A stretch of 64,000 nt of DNA from Lactobacillus intestinalis (GTDB lineage Bacteria > Bacillota > Bacilli > Lactobacillales > Lactobacillaceae). Shown here in pieces: positions 24,418 through 34,588 of the stretch (its first letter is position 1; every line of letters starts with the position of its first letter). Made by a program: the position numbers and the translations under genes. The notes under the pieces are model-generated. The model saw only the letters and a list, made by a program, of their open reading frames with translations, was not told where the DNA came from and made no database searches. Where the stretch lies: assembly GCF_024397795.1 (NCBI RefSeq), contig NZ_CP072983.1, positions 248,001 to 312,000 on the forward strand, read 5' to 3'.

Positions 24418-27400
24418 ATGCGTTTGACAAATTATTTAGAAAAAGACAAAGATTTAAACAATTTTATTGATAAAACAAAAGATGTAAAGAACTCAATGAT
24501 CATTGGCGCTAACGCCGGTGCTTTTAGTCTACTCTTAAAACAAATTGTGAATGAGCGAAAGGCCCCACTTGTTTTAATAGAAGAAAATGAACATAAAGCT
24601 CAAGATTTATATGGAAAACTCAGTGCAATTTTGCCAGAAGGACAAGTTCAAATTTTTCCTGTAGATGATATGATTGCGACACAGACTGCCACAACTTCTC
24701 CAGATGAATTAAGTAGCAGAATCCAGACTCTTAATTTTTTATTATCCAATAAACCAGGAATTGTAGTGACGACTCCTGCGGGATTACAATATAAATTGTC
24801 AAAACCCGAAGAGTATTTGGCATTTAAGAAAACTTTTGATTTAGATAGTGAGTACGATTTAAAAGAATTAAATGATTGGCTGGTGCGTGCAGGCTATCAT
24901 AAGGAATCGTTAGTCGGAAAAAGTGGAGAATTTGCTATTCGTGGGGATATTTTGGATATTTATCCCCTTGACCGTGAAAATCCAGTTAGGATTGAATTCT
25001 TTGGGGATGAGATTGATTCTATTAAAGAATTTGATTTATCTACTCAGCGTAGCCAAAAAGAACTTGATAAATTAACTATTTTTGCTGCACAAGATCGTGT
25101 CTTTTCCGGAGAAAATTTAAAAAAAGCAGCCAACAAAATTAGAAAAGCAATGGCTGACGCACCCGCTCCTGAAAAAGCTGTGAAGGACCATTTTACTCAA
25201 AGTTTGGATGAACTGGATGCTGGTGGTTTGCCGAATAATTATGCTTTTTTGGTTGATTATTTAATTTCACAGCCAAGTAGCCTTTTAGAGTATTTATCTA
25301 AAGATGGGTCAGTGTTTATTGATGATTGGCCACTCATTAATCAATCTGTTAAAAATGTTGATAGTGAAAATGCAGCTTTTATTGATGATGAGCTAAAAAC
25401 TGGCGCCATGCTTCCAGGTCAAGAATTGCGTCTTAACTTTAAACGAGTTTGGTCTAAAGATAGCCACCATCGAATTTATTTTTCACTTTTTCAACGAAGT
25501 TTAGGTCGAATTAAACTAGACCAGATGCTAGATTGGCAAACGCGAGAACCGGAACAATTTTTCAGTCAAATGCCACTTATTAAGACAGAGATTGAATCTT
25601 ATCAAAAGAATACCCAAACTGTGATTTTGCAGGCTGATAATGAAAAGAGAGCTAAGCAAATGAGCCAAAATTTTGCAGATTTTGGTTTGGATATTCCGAT
25701 TGTGAATAAAGATGAGCTGATTGAAAAGAGAACTCAAATTGTAGTTGGTGAATTTAGTGAAGGTTTTAATCTTCCGAATATTAACCTCATTTACTTAACT
25801 GAAAGAGAACTTTTTAATAAACGAGTTCATCATAAAAAGCGGATTAAAACGCTTGAAAATGCTCAGCGTCTGCGTAATTACACTGAATTAAAGCCTGGAG
25901 ATTACGTAGTACATGTTAATCATGGAATTGGTCGTTTTGAAGGAATTAAAACTCTAGAAAATAATGGCGTAAAGCGTGATTACATCACTATTACTTACCA
26001 ACGTGGCGATCAGTTATTTGTTCCGGCTGATCAATTAAAACTAGTTCAAAAATATGTCGGATCTGAAGGGAAACGCCCCCATCTTAACAAGCTTGGTGGA
26101 AGTGAATGGGCAAAAACTAAACGTAAGGTTCAATCAAAGGTTGAAGATATCGCCGATGATTTAATTGAACTTTATGCAAAAAGAGAGTCTGAAAAAGGTT
26201 TTGCTTTTTCTCCTGATGATGATTTACAAAGACAATTTGAAAATGCCTTTCCATACGTGGAAACTGCCGATCAATTGCGTTCGACTAAGGAAATTAAAAA
26301 GGACATGGAAAACTCCAAGCCAATGGATCGTTTAGTGGTTGGGGATGTTGGCTTCGGAAAAACAGAAGTTGCCCTTCGTGCTGCTTTTAAAGCAGTTCAA
26401 GATAATAAGCAAGTAGCATTTTTAGTGCCAACTACTATTTTGGCTCAACAGCACTACGAAACTATTTTAGATCGGTTTAAGGATTTTCCAGTTAATGTCG
26501 CAATGTTATCACGCTTTCAAACTCCGGCTGAAACTAAAGAAATTATCGAAAAGTTGAAAAAAGGCGAAATCGATATTGTAGTTGGAACTCATAGAATCTT
26601 GTCAAAAGATGTGGAGTTTAAGAATTTAGGCTTGTTGATTATTGATGAAGAGCAAAGATTTGGGGTAAAGCACAAAGAGCGCTTGAAGCAACTAAAGGCT
26701 AATATTGATGTTTTAACTTTAACGGCCACTCCAATTCCGCGAACTTTACATATGTCAATGGTAGGGGTAAGAGATTTGTCAGTAATGGAAACTCCTCCTC
26801 AAAATCGTTATCCTATTCAGACATATGTAATGGAAGAGTTACCAAGTGTAGTTAAAAATGCTTGTCAGCGTGAAATGCAAAGAGGCGGCCAAGTATTTTA
26901 TTTACATAACCGAATCGGTGATATTGACGAAGTTGTTAATAAATTAGAAAAGTTAATGCCCAATGCGCGTATTGCCAGTATTCATGGACGTATGAGTCAA
27001 AATCAAATTGAAGATATCTTATATCGATTCTTAAATCGTGAATTTGATATTTTGGTGACCACAACTATTATTGAAACTGGAATCGACATGCCGAATGTGA
27101 ACACGATGATTATCGAAGATGCTGAGAAATATGGCTTGAGTCAGTTGTATCAGCTCCGGGGCCGAATAGGAAGAAGCGCCAGACTTGCGTATGCTTACTT
27201 TTTATATCAACCTAATAAGGTGCTCACTGAAGTTGGCGAAAAACGTCTCGATGCTATTCGTGATTTTACGGAATTAGGAAGCGGCTTTAAAATTGCGATG
27301 CGAGATTTATCCATTCGTGGCGCTGGTAATATGTTAGGGTCACAACAGCATGGCTTTATTGATAGTGTGGGATATGATCTTTACTCACGGATGCTGAGTG

Positions 27401-27912
27401 ATGCCATTAAAGCTCGGAAAAATAAAAAGGTTATTAAAAAATCAAACGCCGAGATTGATCTGGGATTTGAATCCTATATTCCCGATTCCTATATTCCCGA
27501 TCAAGAAGAAAAGATCGAGTTTTATAAGAAGATTAAAGCAGTTACTAGTGAAGAAGAGCTGGACCAAATTGAAGATGAGCTTATTGATCGATTTGGAGAT
27601 TATCCAACTTCAGTAGAAAATTTACTGGCTAGTTCTAAATTGAAATTAAATGCTGATAATGCTCAAGCTTTAAATGTAGTTAAAAAAGACGACAAAATTA
27701 AAGTTGAGTTTGATATTAGGGCTTCAAAGGAACTAGAAGGACCAAATATTTTTAAAGCTTTAGAACATGTTAGCTTTAAGGCAAGAATTAGTATGACCAA
27801 AGATAAAAAGATGGTTGTTCTATTATTGTTGCCAGATAAGTTAAATAATCGTATGCTCTTTAATGAATTGACTACATTCTTAGAAGATGCTAGTGAAATT
27901 GTACAAAAATAG
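24418..27912 (+). CDS. mfd: Transcription-repair coupling factor
   Basis: A 1164-aa ATPase that removes RNA polymerase stalled at DNA damage and recruits UvrA. Domains in order: UvrB-like N-terminus, the RNA polymerase-interacting domain (LKPGDYVVHVNHGIGRFEGI, about residues 490-510), the SF2 helicase (Walker A GDVGFGKTE at about 642, DEEQ Walker B, TATPIPRTLHMSM, HGRM, the RGRIGRS motif), and the C-terminal TRCF domain. Full length. It starts 1 base after pth. Confidence 0.97.
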   Translation: MRLTNYLEKDKDLNNFIDKTKDVKNSMIIGANAGAFSLLLKQIVNERKAPLVLIEENEHKAQDLYGKLSAILPEGQVQIFPVDDMIATQTATTSPDELSSRIQTLNFLLSNKPGIVVTTPAGLQYKLSKPEEYLAFKKTFDLDSEYDLKELNDWLVRAGYHKESLVGKSGEFAIRGDILDIYPLDRENPVRIEFFGDEIDSIKEFDLSTQRSQKELDKLTIFAAQDRVFSGENLKKAANKIRKAMADAPAPEKAVKDHFTQSLDELDAGGLPNNYAFLVDYLISQPSSLLEYLSKDGSVFIDDWPLINQSVKNVDSENAAFIDDELKTGAMLPGQELRLNFKRVWSKDSHHRIYFSLFQRSLGRIKLDQMLDWQTREPEQFFSQMPLIKTEIESYQKNTQTVILQADNEKRAKQMSQNFADFGLDIPIVNKDELIEKRTQIVVGEFSEGFNLPNINLIYLTERELFNKRVHHKKRIKTLENAQRLRNYTELKPGDYVVHVNHGIGRFEGIKTLENNGVKRDYITITYQRGDQLFVPADQLKLVQKYVGSEGKRPHLNKLGGSEWAKTKRKVQSKVEDIADDLIELYAKRESEKGFAFSPDDDLQRQFENAFPYVETADQLRSTKEIKKDMENSKPMDRLVVGDVGFGKTEVALRAAFKAVQDNKQVAFLVPTTILAQQHYETILDRFKDFPVNVAMLSRFQTPAETKEIIEKLKKGEIDIVVGTHRILSKDVEFKNLGLLIIDEEQRFGVKHKERLKQLKANIDVLTLTATPIPRTLHMSMVGVRDLSVMETPPQNRYPIQTYVMEELPSVVKNACQREMQRGGQVFYLHNRIGDIDEVVNKLEKLMPNARIASIHGRMSQNQIEDILYRFLNREFDILVTTTIIETGIDMPNVNTMIIEDAEKYGLSQLYQLRGRIGRSARLAYAYFLYQPNKVLTEVGEKRLDAIRDFTELGSGFKIAMRDLSIRGAGNMLGSQQHGFIDSVGYDLYSRMLSDAIKARKNKKVIKKSNAEIDLGFESYIPDSYIPDQEEKIEFYKKIKAVTSEEELDQIEDELIDRFGDYPTSVENLLASSKLKLNADNAQALNVVKKDDKIKVEFDIRASKELEGPNIFKALEHVSFKARISMTKDKKMVVLLLLPDKLNNRMLFNELTTFLEDASEIVQK

Positions 27913-27923
27913 TGAGGTAGAAT

Positions 27924-28166
27924 ATGAGAATTGACAAGTTTTTAAAAGTATCACGTTTAGTTAAAAGAAGAACTGTTGCTAAAGAAATGGCTGACCAAGG
28001 TAGAATTAAGGTTAATGGTCGTGTTGTAAAGTCTAGCTACGATGTTAAATTAGGCGATGTAATTGAAGTTGGCTATGGAACTAGAGTAGTTAAGGCAAAA
28101 GTGATTAATATTCGTGAAACTACTAAGAAGGCCGAAGCAAGCGATCTTTATGAGTTAGTGGATTAA
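27924..28166 (+). CDS. rqcP: S4-domain RNA-binding protein RqcP
   Basis: An 80-aa protein made almost wholly of one S4 domain (MRIDKFLKVSRLVKRRTVAK, then GRIKVNGRVVKSSYDVKLGD). In B. subtilis RqcP (YabO) works with RqcH on stalled 50S subunits to add Ala tails in ribosome quality control. Gene order after mfd is conserved. Start ATG after GTGAGGTAGAAT. Confidence 0.93.
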   Translation: MRIDKFLKVSRLVKRRTVAKEMADQGRIKVNGRVVKSSYDVKLGDVIEVGYGTRVVKAKVINIRETTKKAEASDLYELVD

Positions 28167-28188
28167 TAATGACTTTTAGAATAGGCGC

Positions 28189-28197
28189 TGTTATAAT
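28189..28197 (+). promoter_or_regulatory. Extended -10 promoter upstream of divIC
   Basis: TGTTATAAT, an internal promoter in the cluster. Confidence 0.5.
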
Positions 28198-28231
28198 GAA
28201 GAGAAGGTTTTCATGATAATAGGGGATAAAA

Positions 28232-28609
28232 ATGAGTAAGGGTCCACGTATTTTCAATGCTGTTAGTCCGGAAGTTCAAAAAGCTCAATTAAGACGAAAG
28301 CAGCTTTTAAGAGAAAAAGCAGTCCATCGTAAAAGACGTAGTCGAATAATTTCTGTTTTTGCGGCAATTTTTGTAATTTTGGGAATTCAAATTTCAGTAA
28401 AAATTGCTCAAACTCAGCGAATTGAAAGTGAAGCTCAAGCTTCAAGAAAGACTTTAAAGAAAGTAACACAAGAGCATAAAGATCTTTCTACACATCGAGA
28501 TGATTTAAAAGATCCGGATTATGTTGCGAAGATGGTCCGTTATAAGTTTTATTATTCTAAGCCAAACGAAAAGATTTATAATTTACCTCAAGGACAGGAT
28601 AATAACTAA
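28232..28609 (+). CDS. divIC: Cell division protein DivIC/FtsB family
   Basis: A 125-aa bitopic membrane protein: basic cytoplasmic N-terminus (LRRKQLLREKAVHRKRRSR), one helix (IISVFAAIFVILGIQISVKI, about residues 38-57), an extracellular coiled coil and the end YVAKMVRYKFYYSKPNEKIY. This is the septum formation initiator pattern; it joins FtsL and DivIB at the septum. Start ATG after ATAGGGGATAAA. Its stop abuts the next gene. Confidence 0.92.
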   Translation: MSKGPRIFNAVSPEVQKAQLRRKQLLREKAVHRKRRSRIISVFAAIFVILGIQISVKIAQTQRIESEAQASRKTLKKVTQEHKDLSTHRDDLKDPDYVAKMVRYKFYYSKPNEKIYNLPQGQDNN

Positions 28610-28969
28610 ATGAAGTATCAAGTTGGTGAACGGGTCAATGGAGTGATTAATAATATTACCGATTTGGGTATATTTTTAACTTTGCCTCATCGACACACGG
28701 GATTAATTCACTATAGTGATTTTGGTGATAATTGGCTTCGTGAGAGAAATCGTTATCAAAAAGGGCAAGAATTACATGTAGTGATTGTGCATAACCGAAA
28801 AGGAAAATTAGGTCTTTCTTTAAAGAGAGTTAATGATTCGGAATTGATTGATCCTAAGAATCAGTTTTCAAAAACTAAAGAAGCAGATTTTGCTGAGGTT
28901 TTGAATGATACCGCTAGGGATGCACATAAAGAAATAGAGAAATTAAAAAAGGTACTTAATAATAATTAA
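28610..28969 (+). CDS. S1 RNA-binding domain protein (YabR/GSP13-like)
   Basis: A 119-aa protein with an N-terminal S1 domain (MKYQVGERVNGVINNITDLG, then GLIHYSDFG and a GKLGLSLKRV end, residues 1-73) and a charged helical tail. Relatives such as YabR or CvfD bind ribosomal RNA or control translation under stress. It starts right after the divIC stop, so the two are coupled. A terminator follows before tilS. Confidence 0.88.
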   Translation: MKYQVGERVNGVINNITDLGIFLTLPHRHTGLIHYSDFGDNWLRERNRYQKGQELHVVIVHNRKGKLGLSLKRVNDSELIDPKNQFSKTKEADFAEVLNDTARDAHKEIEKLKKVLNNN

Positions 28970-28971
28970 CA

Positions 28972-29003
28972 AAGAGTGATCCAATTTTGGATCACTTTTT
29001 TCT
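28972..29003 (+). terminator. Terminator between the S1 gene and tilS
   Basis: Stem GTGATCCAA / TTGGATCAC with a T-run, ending only about 10 bases before the tilS start; the tilS ribosome binding site (AGGGGAAG) follows at once, so tilS depends on read-through. Confidence 0.88.
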
Positions 29004-29012
29004 AGGGGAAGA

Positions 29013-30263
29013 ATGAAAATAATCGATTTTTTTAAGAACCATCATATAGACTTAAAGGATAAAATCTTAGTTGTGGCTTCTAGCGCAGGTCCAGATTCGA
29101 TGGCTTTAGCTGAGATGCTAAATAGCCAAAAAGAGAAACTTGGCTATCAATTGGTGCTGGCACACTTTGATCATCAATTGAGGGATGATTCTTTTACTGA
29201 AACAGAATTGCTTGAAAAGTATTGTCACCAACATGGGATTAAATTTTTTAATAAAAAATGGGCTAAAAAATTGCAGCCTGCTCAAGGAATTGAGGCTGCG
29301 GCTAGAATTGCACGCTATGATTTTTTGACGAAAGTTGTAAAAGAAATCAATGCGGATTATTTATTAACTGCCCATCATGGGGATGATTTGCTTGAGAATA
29401 TTTTATTGAAACTTATTCGCTCCGGAAATCCAGAAGAAATGAATAGCCTGCAGGAAGTCGGAAAGATGAATGGGGTACCACTTTTACGACCGTTATTATC
29501 TTATAGTAAAAAAGAATTACTTGAATATGATAAAGCTCATCGACTCAATTTTATTGAAGATTCGACTAATCAAGAAGATTCCACCATGCGTAATCGTTTG
29601 CGCCATCACATAGTTCCGTGTTTAAAAGCAGAAAATCCGGATTTGTTAGAAAATGCACTCCGCTATTCTCATGAAATGAGTCGCTTTAAAGAGCTAGCGG
29701 ATAATAATTTTCAAAAAATCACACCTCAAAAATTCTTGAAAGTTGCTTATCGATTAGAAAAAGAAAAATTGGCGTCTTTTAATGTGGAAGAGAGAATTTA
29801 TTTCTGGCAAAATTTTATTTGGCGTACTTGGCACGAAAGAGTTAATCAGAATTTGAATGGTTATTTATTACTTGAATATCAAGGCTACTACTATCTAAGT
29901 CGCCATTCTTTACAAGCTAAGCCTGAAGTCTTTAAGATAGAAGTTGATCGAAAGTTTGACTATCAAGGAAGAAAGTTTGTCTTAAGTGAAAAACAGCTTT
30001 CTTATCCTATGGCAGGAGATTTTTGGATGCAGAAAGTTGACTTTTGGGCAGGAAGTTTGCTCCAAACTAAACTTCCTTTAAAAAATGGTCATCACGTTAA
30101 AAGCAAGAAGAAATTTGCTCAAGCTGGCATCCCACAATATTTGCGCCCGTATTGCTTAACTATTTATGCAAATCAAATACCAGTTTTTGTGGAAAAGACC
30201 TACCAATCTCAGCTAAAATCTGATAAATTTATACATTACTATGTGTATGAGATTATTGATTAA
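29013..30263 (+). CDS. tilS: tRNA(Ile)-lysidine synthetase
   Basis: A 416-aa enzyme that modifies C34 of tRNA-Ile(CAU) to lysidine so it reads AUA. The PP-loop is SAGPDS (24-29), where most members have SGGPDS; LTAHHGDDLLENILLKLIRSG and LRPLLSYSKKELLEY are typical further blocks, and the C-terminal region is the substrate-binding TilS domain. Start ATG after AGGGGAAG. In most lactobacilli hpt follows; here the next gene is ftsH. Confidence 0.93.
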   Translation: MKIIDFFKNHHIDLKDKILVVASSAGPDSMALAEMLNSQKEKLGYQLVLAHFDHQLRDDSFTETELLEKYCHQHGIKFFNKKWAKKLQPAQGIEAAARIARYDFLTKVVKEINADYLLTAHHGDDLLENILLKLIRSGNPEEMNSLQEVGKMNGVPLLRPLLSYSKKELLEYDKAHRLNFIEDSTNQEDSTMRNRLRHHIVPCLKAENPDLLENALRYSHEMSRFKELADNNFQKITPQKFLKVAYRLEKEKLASFNVEERIYFWQNFIWRTWHERVNQNLNGYLLLEYQGYYYLSRHSLQAKPEVFKIEVDRKFDYQGRKFVLSEKQLSYPMAGDFWMQKVDFWAGSLLQTKLPLKNGHHVKSKKKFAQAGIPQYLRPYCLTIYANQIPVFVEKTYQSQLKSDKFIHYYVYEIID

Positions 30264-30320
30264 TGATCTCGAATAGTTTAGTTAAAAATTAAATAAGTTG
30301 TTCTAAAAAATTAGAGCTAA

Positions 30321-30349
30321 ACGCTTATTTGTGTTAAACTTTTAAGCGT
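30321..30349. promoter_or_regulatory. Inverted repeat upstream of ftsH
   Basis: Perfect ACGCTTA (30321-30327) / TAAGCGT (30343-30349), 31 bp before the ftsH start. It could be a regulator site or a leader hairpin; no known CtsR or HrcA element is recognisable. Confidence 0.4.
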
Positions 30350-30379
30350 ATATCTTTAGAAACTTTGCGGAGGTTTTTT

Positions 30380-32524
30380 ATGAAGAATAACCGGAATCGG
30401 CTATTGTCAAATGGCCTGTTCTATATAGTTGTGTTCCTTCTACTCCTATGGGGAATCAACTGGGCACTCGGCGGATCTAATAACTCTGGCAGTAGTGAAA
30501 ACATTAGCTACTCTCAATTTATTAAAGATTTACGCCAAGGCAAAGTTAAAAACTTTAGTGTGCAACCTGCTAATGGTGTTTACACTGTGTCAGGTAACTA
30601 CAAGAAAGCACAAAAGACTACGAGTCAACAAAGTAACAGTTTTGACTTCTTTAATGGTAGTTCAAATAGAGAAGTAACCCGTTTCTCAACAACGATGCTT
30701 CAAAATGACTCAAGTGTATCCAATGTGCAAAACTTGGCACAAAAGAGTAATGCTCGGATGACTACACAAGGAGAGTCGCAATCAGGTAATTGGATTTCTA
30801 CAATTGTTATGATTGTGCCAACTATTTTATTCATCGTTATGCTTTGGATGATGATGAATCAAAGTGGCGGTGGACGTGGAAACGGCGGTATTATGAATTT
30901 TGGTCGCTCCCATGTGAAACCGGAAGATCCTTCTAAGAACAAGGTTCGTTTCTCTGATGTAGCTGGTGAAGAAGAAGAAAAACAAGAATTAGTTGAAGTT
31001 GTTGAATTCTTAAAGAATCCAGCAAAATATACCAAACTAGGTGCGCGAATCCCATCAGGTGTCTTGCTTGAGGGTCCTCCTGGTACTGGTAAAACTTTAC
31101 TTGCTCGTGCCGTAGCTGGTGAAGCTAATGTACCATTTTACTCAATTTCAGGTTCTGACTTTGTAGAAATGTTCGTTGGTGTCGGCGCTAGCCGTGTACG
31201 TGATTTGTTTAATAATGCTAAGAAGAACGCTCCAAGTATTATCTTTATCGATGAAATCGATGCTATCGGTCGTCGGCGTGGAAATGGTACTGGTGGTGGC
31301 AACGATGAACGTGAACAAACTTTAAACCAATTACTAGTTGAAATGGATGGTTTTGAAGGTGACGAAGGCGTTATCGTTATTGCCGCAACTAACCGTTCAG
31401 ATGTTTTGGACCCAGCTTTACTTCGTCCAGGTCGTTTTGACCGTAAGGTATTAGTTGGTCGTCCAGATGTGCGTGGTCGTGAAGCTATCTTGAAGGTTCA
31501 CGCTCGCAATAAGCCACTTGCTCCTGATGTTGATTTGAAAGAAGTTGCTCGTCAAACTCCAGGCTTTGTAGGGGCTGATTTAGCTAACGTTTTAAACGAA
31601 GCTGCTTTAGTAGCCGCTCGTAGAAACGGTACTGAAATTACTGCTTCAGATATCGATGAGGCTGAAGACCGTGTAATTGCGGGTCCTGCTAAGAAAGATC
31701 GCCTTATCTCTGAAAAGGAAAGACGTCGTGTGGCCTTCCACGAAGCTGGACACTCAATCTGTGGGTTAGTTTTAAGTGATTCACGTACTGTACGTAAAGT
31801 TACTATCGTACCACGTGGCCGTGCTGGTGGATACAACATCATGCTTCCAAAGGATGACCAATTCATTTTGACTAAGAAGCAATTGTTTGAACAAATTGTT
31901 GGTTTGATGGGTGGTCGTGCCGGTGAAGAAGCAACTCTTGGTGACAAGTCAACTGGTGCATCAAATGACTTTGAACAGGCTACTCAAATTGCTCATAGCA
32001 TGGTAGTTAACTATGGTATGACTGAATCTCTTGGTATGGTTGAACTTGAAAAAGAAGGCGAAACCAATCCATACGGCTTTAAACCATATAGTGAAGCTAC
32101 TGCTGCTAAGATTGATGAAGCTGTTAAGAAGATCTTAGATGAAGCACATAGTAAGGCATTAGAAATCGTTGAAAATAATCGCGAGAAGCACCGGATTATT
32201 GCTGAAGCTTTGCTTAAGTATGAAACTTTGAACGAAAAGCAAATCTTAGCTTTATATAAGACTGGTGAAATGCCTGAAAAGAATGAAGAAGAATATCCAA
32301 GTGAATCTAAGGCTTCAACTTATGAAGAAGCTAAGGCTGCTGCTGAAAAGAAAGAAGTTCTTAAAGCAGAAAAGAAAGACGATGATTTGCAAAAATCTGA
32401 ACAAGCTGATCACGAATTAGAAACTCCATCTGAAAAAGATGTCGATAATAAGACTGAAAAGCAAACTCCAGATGCAAATACTAAGTCTGATGATTCTTCA
32501 GATTCTAAGGATTCTAATGAGTAA
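30380..32524 (+). CDS. ftsH: ATP-dependent zinc metalloprotease FtsH
   Basis: A 714-aa membrane protease. Two N-terminal helices ([18 protein letters not shown] and [20 protein letters not shown]) flank an extracellular domain. The AAA module has GPPGTGKT (about 231-238) and [11 protein letters not shown]; the protease has HEAGH (His454). The acidic tail (Glu/Lys/Asp-rich, last about 85 residues) is longer than in E. coli. I start at ATG 30380 after GCGGAGG. It degrades misfolded membrane proteins and some regulators. Confidence 0.96.
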   Translation: MKNNRNRLLSNGLFYIVVFLLLLWGINWALGGSNNSGSSENISYSQFIKDLRQGKVKNFSVQPANGVYTVSGNYKKAQKTTSQQSNSFDFFNGSSNREVTRFSTTMLQNDSSVSNVQNLAQKSNARMTTQGESQSGNWISTIVMIVPTILFIVMLWMMMNQSGGGRGNGGIMNFGRSHVKPEDPSKNKVRFSDVAGEEEEKQELVEVVEFLKNPAKYTKLGARIPSGVLLEGPPGTGKTLLARAVAGEANVPFYSISGSDFVEMFVGVGASRVRDLFNNAKKNAPSIIFIDEIDAIGRRRGNGTGGGNDEREQTLNQLLVEMDGFEGDEGVIVIAATNRSDVLDPALLRPGRFDRKVLVGRPDVRGREAILKVHARNKPLAPDVDLKEVARQTPGFVGADLANVLNEAALVAARRNGTEITASDIDEAEDRVIAGPAKKDRLISEKERRRVAFHEAGHSICGLVLSDSRTVRKVTIVPRGRAGGYNIMLPKDDQFILTKKQLFEQIVGLMGGRAGEEATLGDKSTGASNDFEQATQIAHSMVVNYGMTESLGMVELEKEGETNPYGFKPYSEATAAKIDEAVKKILDEAHSKALEIVENNREKHRIIAEALLKYETLNEKQILALYKTGEMPEKNEEEYPSESKASTYEEAKAAAEKKEVLKAEKKDDDLQKSEQADHELETPSEKDVDNKTEKQTPDANTKSDDSSDSKDSNE

Positions 32525-32530
32525 AATAAA

Positions 32531-32561
32531 AAAGATAGGGCCCGTTGAGGCTCTATTTTTT
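32531..32561 (+). terminator. Terminator of ftsH
   Basis: Stem ATAGGGCC / GGCTCTAT (one G-U pair) and a T-run. Confidence 0.8.
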
Positions 32562-32575
32562 TAGAGGTGAGAAAA

Positions 32576-33463
32576 ATGACAGATTATTTAGTAAAAGCAA
32601 TTGATAAAACTAAAAATTTAAGATTATTAACAATTACCGCTAAAGGAGTTGTGAGCGAAGCGCAAAAACTTCAAGATACATGGTCTGCTTCTTCTGCGGT
32701 GTTAGGGAGAACCTTAGTCGGAGGCCTTCTTCTGGCTGGAGCTCAATTAACTGATAAGGAAGAATTAACAGTTCGTCTTTTGGGTAATGGTCCAGTTGGG
32801 CCAACTGTAGTAACTGCTAAGGCAGATTTAACGGTAAAAGGTTACATCAAAAATCCGCATATTGCATTACCACCTAAAAAGAATGGCCATATTGATGTTA
32901 AAAAAGCTGTGGGTCAAGGTTGGTTTGAAGTTACAAAGGATTTAGGGTTGAAAGAACCTTATACTGGTCAAGTGCCAATTGTTTCAGGTGAAATTGCAGA
33001 AGATTTTGCTTATTATTTAACTAAATCTGAACAAATTCCTTCAGCAGTTGGATTATCTGTTTTTGTTAATCCAAATAATTCCATTGGTGAGGCTGGCGGA
33101 TTTATGCTTCAAGCTCTTCCTGGTGCAAGCGATGAATTGATTAATAAAACTATTAAGAGAATCAACGCATTGCCTGCATTATCAACTTCGTTTTTAGATG
33201 GAATGACTCCAGAAGATTTAGCACGCAAAATTTTAGGTACTGATTGTAAGATTCTTGAAAAGCAAGATGTTGCTTACAAATGTGATTGTTCTAAAGAAAA
33301 ATATGCCAAAATTTTGGAAACTTTAGATACTAAACAACTTAAAGACATGATTAATGAAGATCATGGAGCTGAACTTACTTGCGCCTTTTGTGGAAACAAG
33401 TACTCATTTAATGAAGATGAATTAAAAGACATTTTGGCAAAGAAAAAAGCAGAAAAAGATTAA
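32576..33463 (+). CDS. hslO: Hsp33 redox-regulated chaperone
   Basis: A 295-aa holdase chaperone activated by oxidation. The zinc site is CDC (C236, C238) and CAFC (C269, C272), the four conserved thiols that form disulfides under stress. Start at ATG after AGAGGTGAGAAAA; an in-frame GTG nine bases upstream lies inside the ribosome binding site and is unlikely. It follows ftsH after a terminator and precedes dusB. Confidence 0.96.
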   Translation: MTDYLVKAIDKTKNLRLLTITAKGVVSEAQKLQDTWSASSAVLGRTLVGGLLLAGAQLTDKEELTVRLLGNGPVGPTVVTAKADLTVKGYIKNPHIALPPKKNGHIDVKKAVGQGWFEVTKDLGLKEPYTGQVPIVSGEIAEDFAYYLTKSEQIPSAVGLSVFVNPNNSIGEAGGFMLQALPGASDELINKTIKRINALPALSTSFLDGMTPEDLARKILGTDCKILEKQDVAYKCDCSKEKYAKILETLDTKQLKDMINEDHGAELTCAFCGNKYSFNEDELKDILAKKKAEKD

Positions 33464-33471
33464 TTTCTGTG

Positions 33472-33509
33472 AAAAAGTCCCTTCTAGTTTGCCACTAGGG
33501 ACTTTTTTG
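33472..33509 (+). terminator. Terminator of hslO
   Basis: Stem AAAAAGTCCC / GGGACTTTTT, with CTAG pairing inside. Confidence 0.85.
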
Positions 33510-33544
33510 TTATTATAAGTAAGTGATTTGAAAGGGATGATTTG

Positions 33545-34570
33545 ATGGATAATAGCTGGAAAATTCGCGATATTACTATTCCTAATCGAGTTGTAGTTGC
33601 ACCTATGGCAGGAGTTTCAAATTCTGCTTTTCGTGTTGTTTGTAAAGAATTCGGTGCTGGGCTAGTTGTTTGTGAAATGATTTCTGATCATGGAATTATT
33701 TATCGTAATAAAAAGACTTTGCGTATGATGCAAGTTGATCCTAGAGAACACCCAATGAGCATTCAAATTTTTGGTGGAACTGAGGAAACTTTGCTTCAAG
33801 CTGCTCAATATGTTGATCAAAATACGGATGCGGATATTATTGATATCAATATGGGATGCCCTGTTCCTAAAGTTACTAAGACTGATGCCGGGTCTAAGTG
33901 GCTACTTGATTCCAATAAAATTTATCAAATGGTGCACGCAGTAGTGCAAAATGTTTCTAAACCAGTTACTGTTAAAATGAGAATTGGTTGGGATCGCAAG
34001 CATATTTTTGCAGTGGAAAATGCCTTAGCTGCTCAAGAAGCTGGAGCTTCCATGATTGCAATGCATGGCAGAACTCGTAAGCAAATGTATCAAGGACAAG
34101 CGGATTGGGAGACTTTGCATGATGTCGCTCAAGTGCTTGATATACCTTTTGTCGCAAATGGTGACATTACTACTCCTGAGCTGGCTAAAAAAGCTCTTGA
34201 TGAAATTGGCTCAACAGCTGTGATGGTTGGACGTGCTGCTCTTGGAAACCCATGGATTTTGAAAGATATGGTTCATTATCTTGAGACGGGAGAAAAATTA
34301 CGTCCACAAACTGTCAGAGAGCGTGTTGAAACTGCTGAACATCAGCTTGATGGTTTGGTAGAATTAAAGGGCGAGAAAATTGCAGTTCCAGAATTTCGTC
34401 AACAAGCTGCATACTATTTAAAAGGAATTCCCCGTTCGGCTCGTACTCGTGCTAAAATAAATGAGGTCTGGACACGTCAAGAGGTTTATGATTTGCTTGA
34501 CAGTTTTGTTGAAGATTATGAAAAACGTCAAGCTGCTAAAGAAGCAAGACGTGCAGTAGCGAATAATTAA
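33545..34570 (+). CDS. dusB: tRNA-dihydrouridine synthase
   Basis: A 341-aa FMN-dependent enzyme that reduces uridines in tRNA D-loops. TIM-barrel start IPNRVVVAPMAGVSNSAFR; NMGCPVPKVTK carries the catalytic Cys105; KMRIGWD, MHGRTRKQMYQG and VANGDI are family blocks. ATG at 33545 is used with GAAAGGGATGATTTG before it; a TTG just upstream is also possible. It precedes lysS by 18 bases. Confidence 0.93.
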   Translation: MDNSWKIRDITIPNRVVVAPMAGVSNSAFRVVCKEFGAGLVVCEMISDHGIIYRNKKTLRMMQVDPREHPMSIQIFGGTEETLLQAAQYVDQNTDADIIDINMGCPVPKVTKTDAGSKWLLDSNKIYQMVHAVVQNVSKPVTVKMRIGWDRKHIFAVENALAAQEAGASMIAMHGRTRKQMYQGQADWETLHDVAQVLDIPFVANGDITTPELAKKALDEIGSTAVMVGRAALGNPWILKDMVHYLETGEKLRPQTVRERVETAEHQLDGLVELKGEKIAVPEFRQQAAYYLKGIPRSARTRAKINEVWTRQEVYDLLDSFVEDYEKRQAAKEARRAVANN

Positions 34571-34588
34571 GATGGAGGAAAGATTACA

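Noticed and set aside
34571..34588. T-box leader before lysS
   Set aside because: lysS starts 18 bases after dusB; there is no room for a T-box and no such element in the window.
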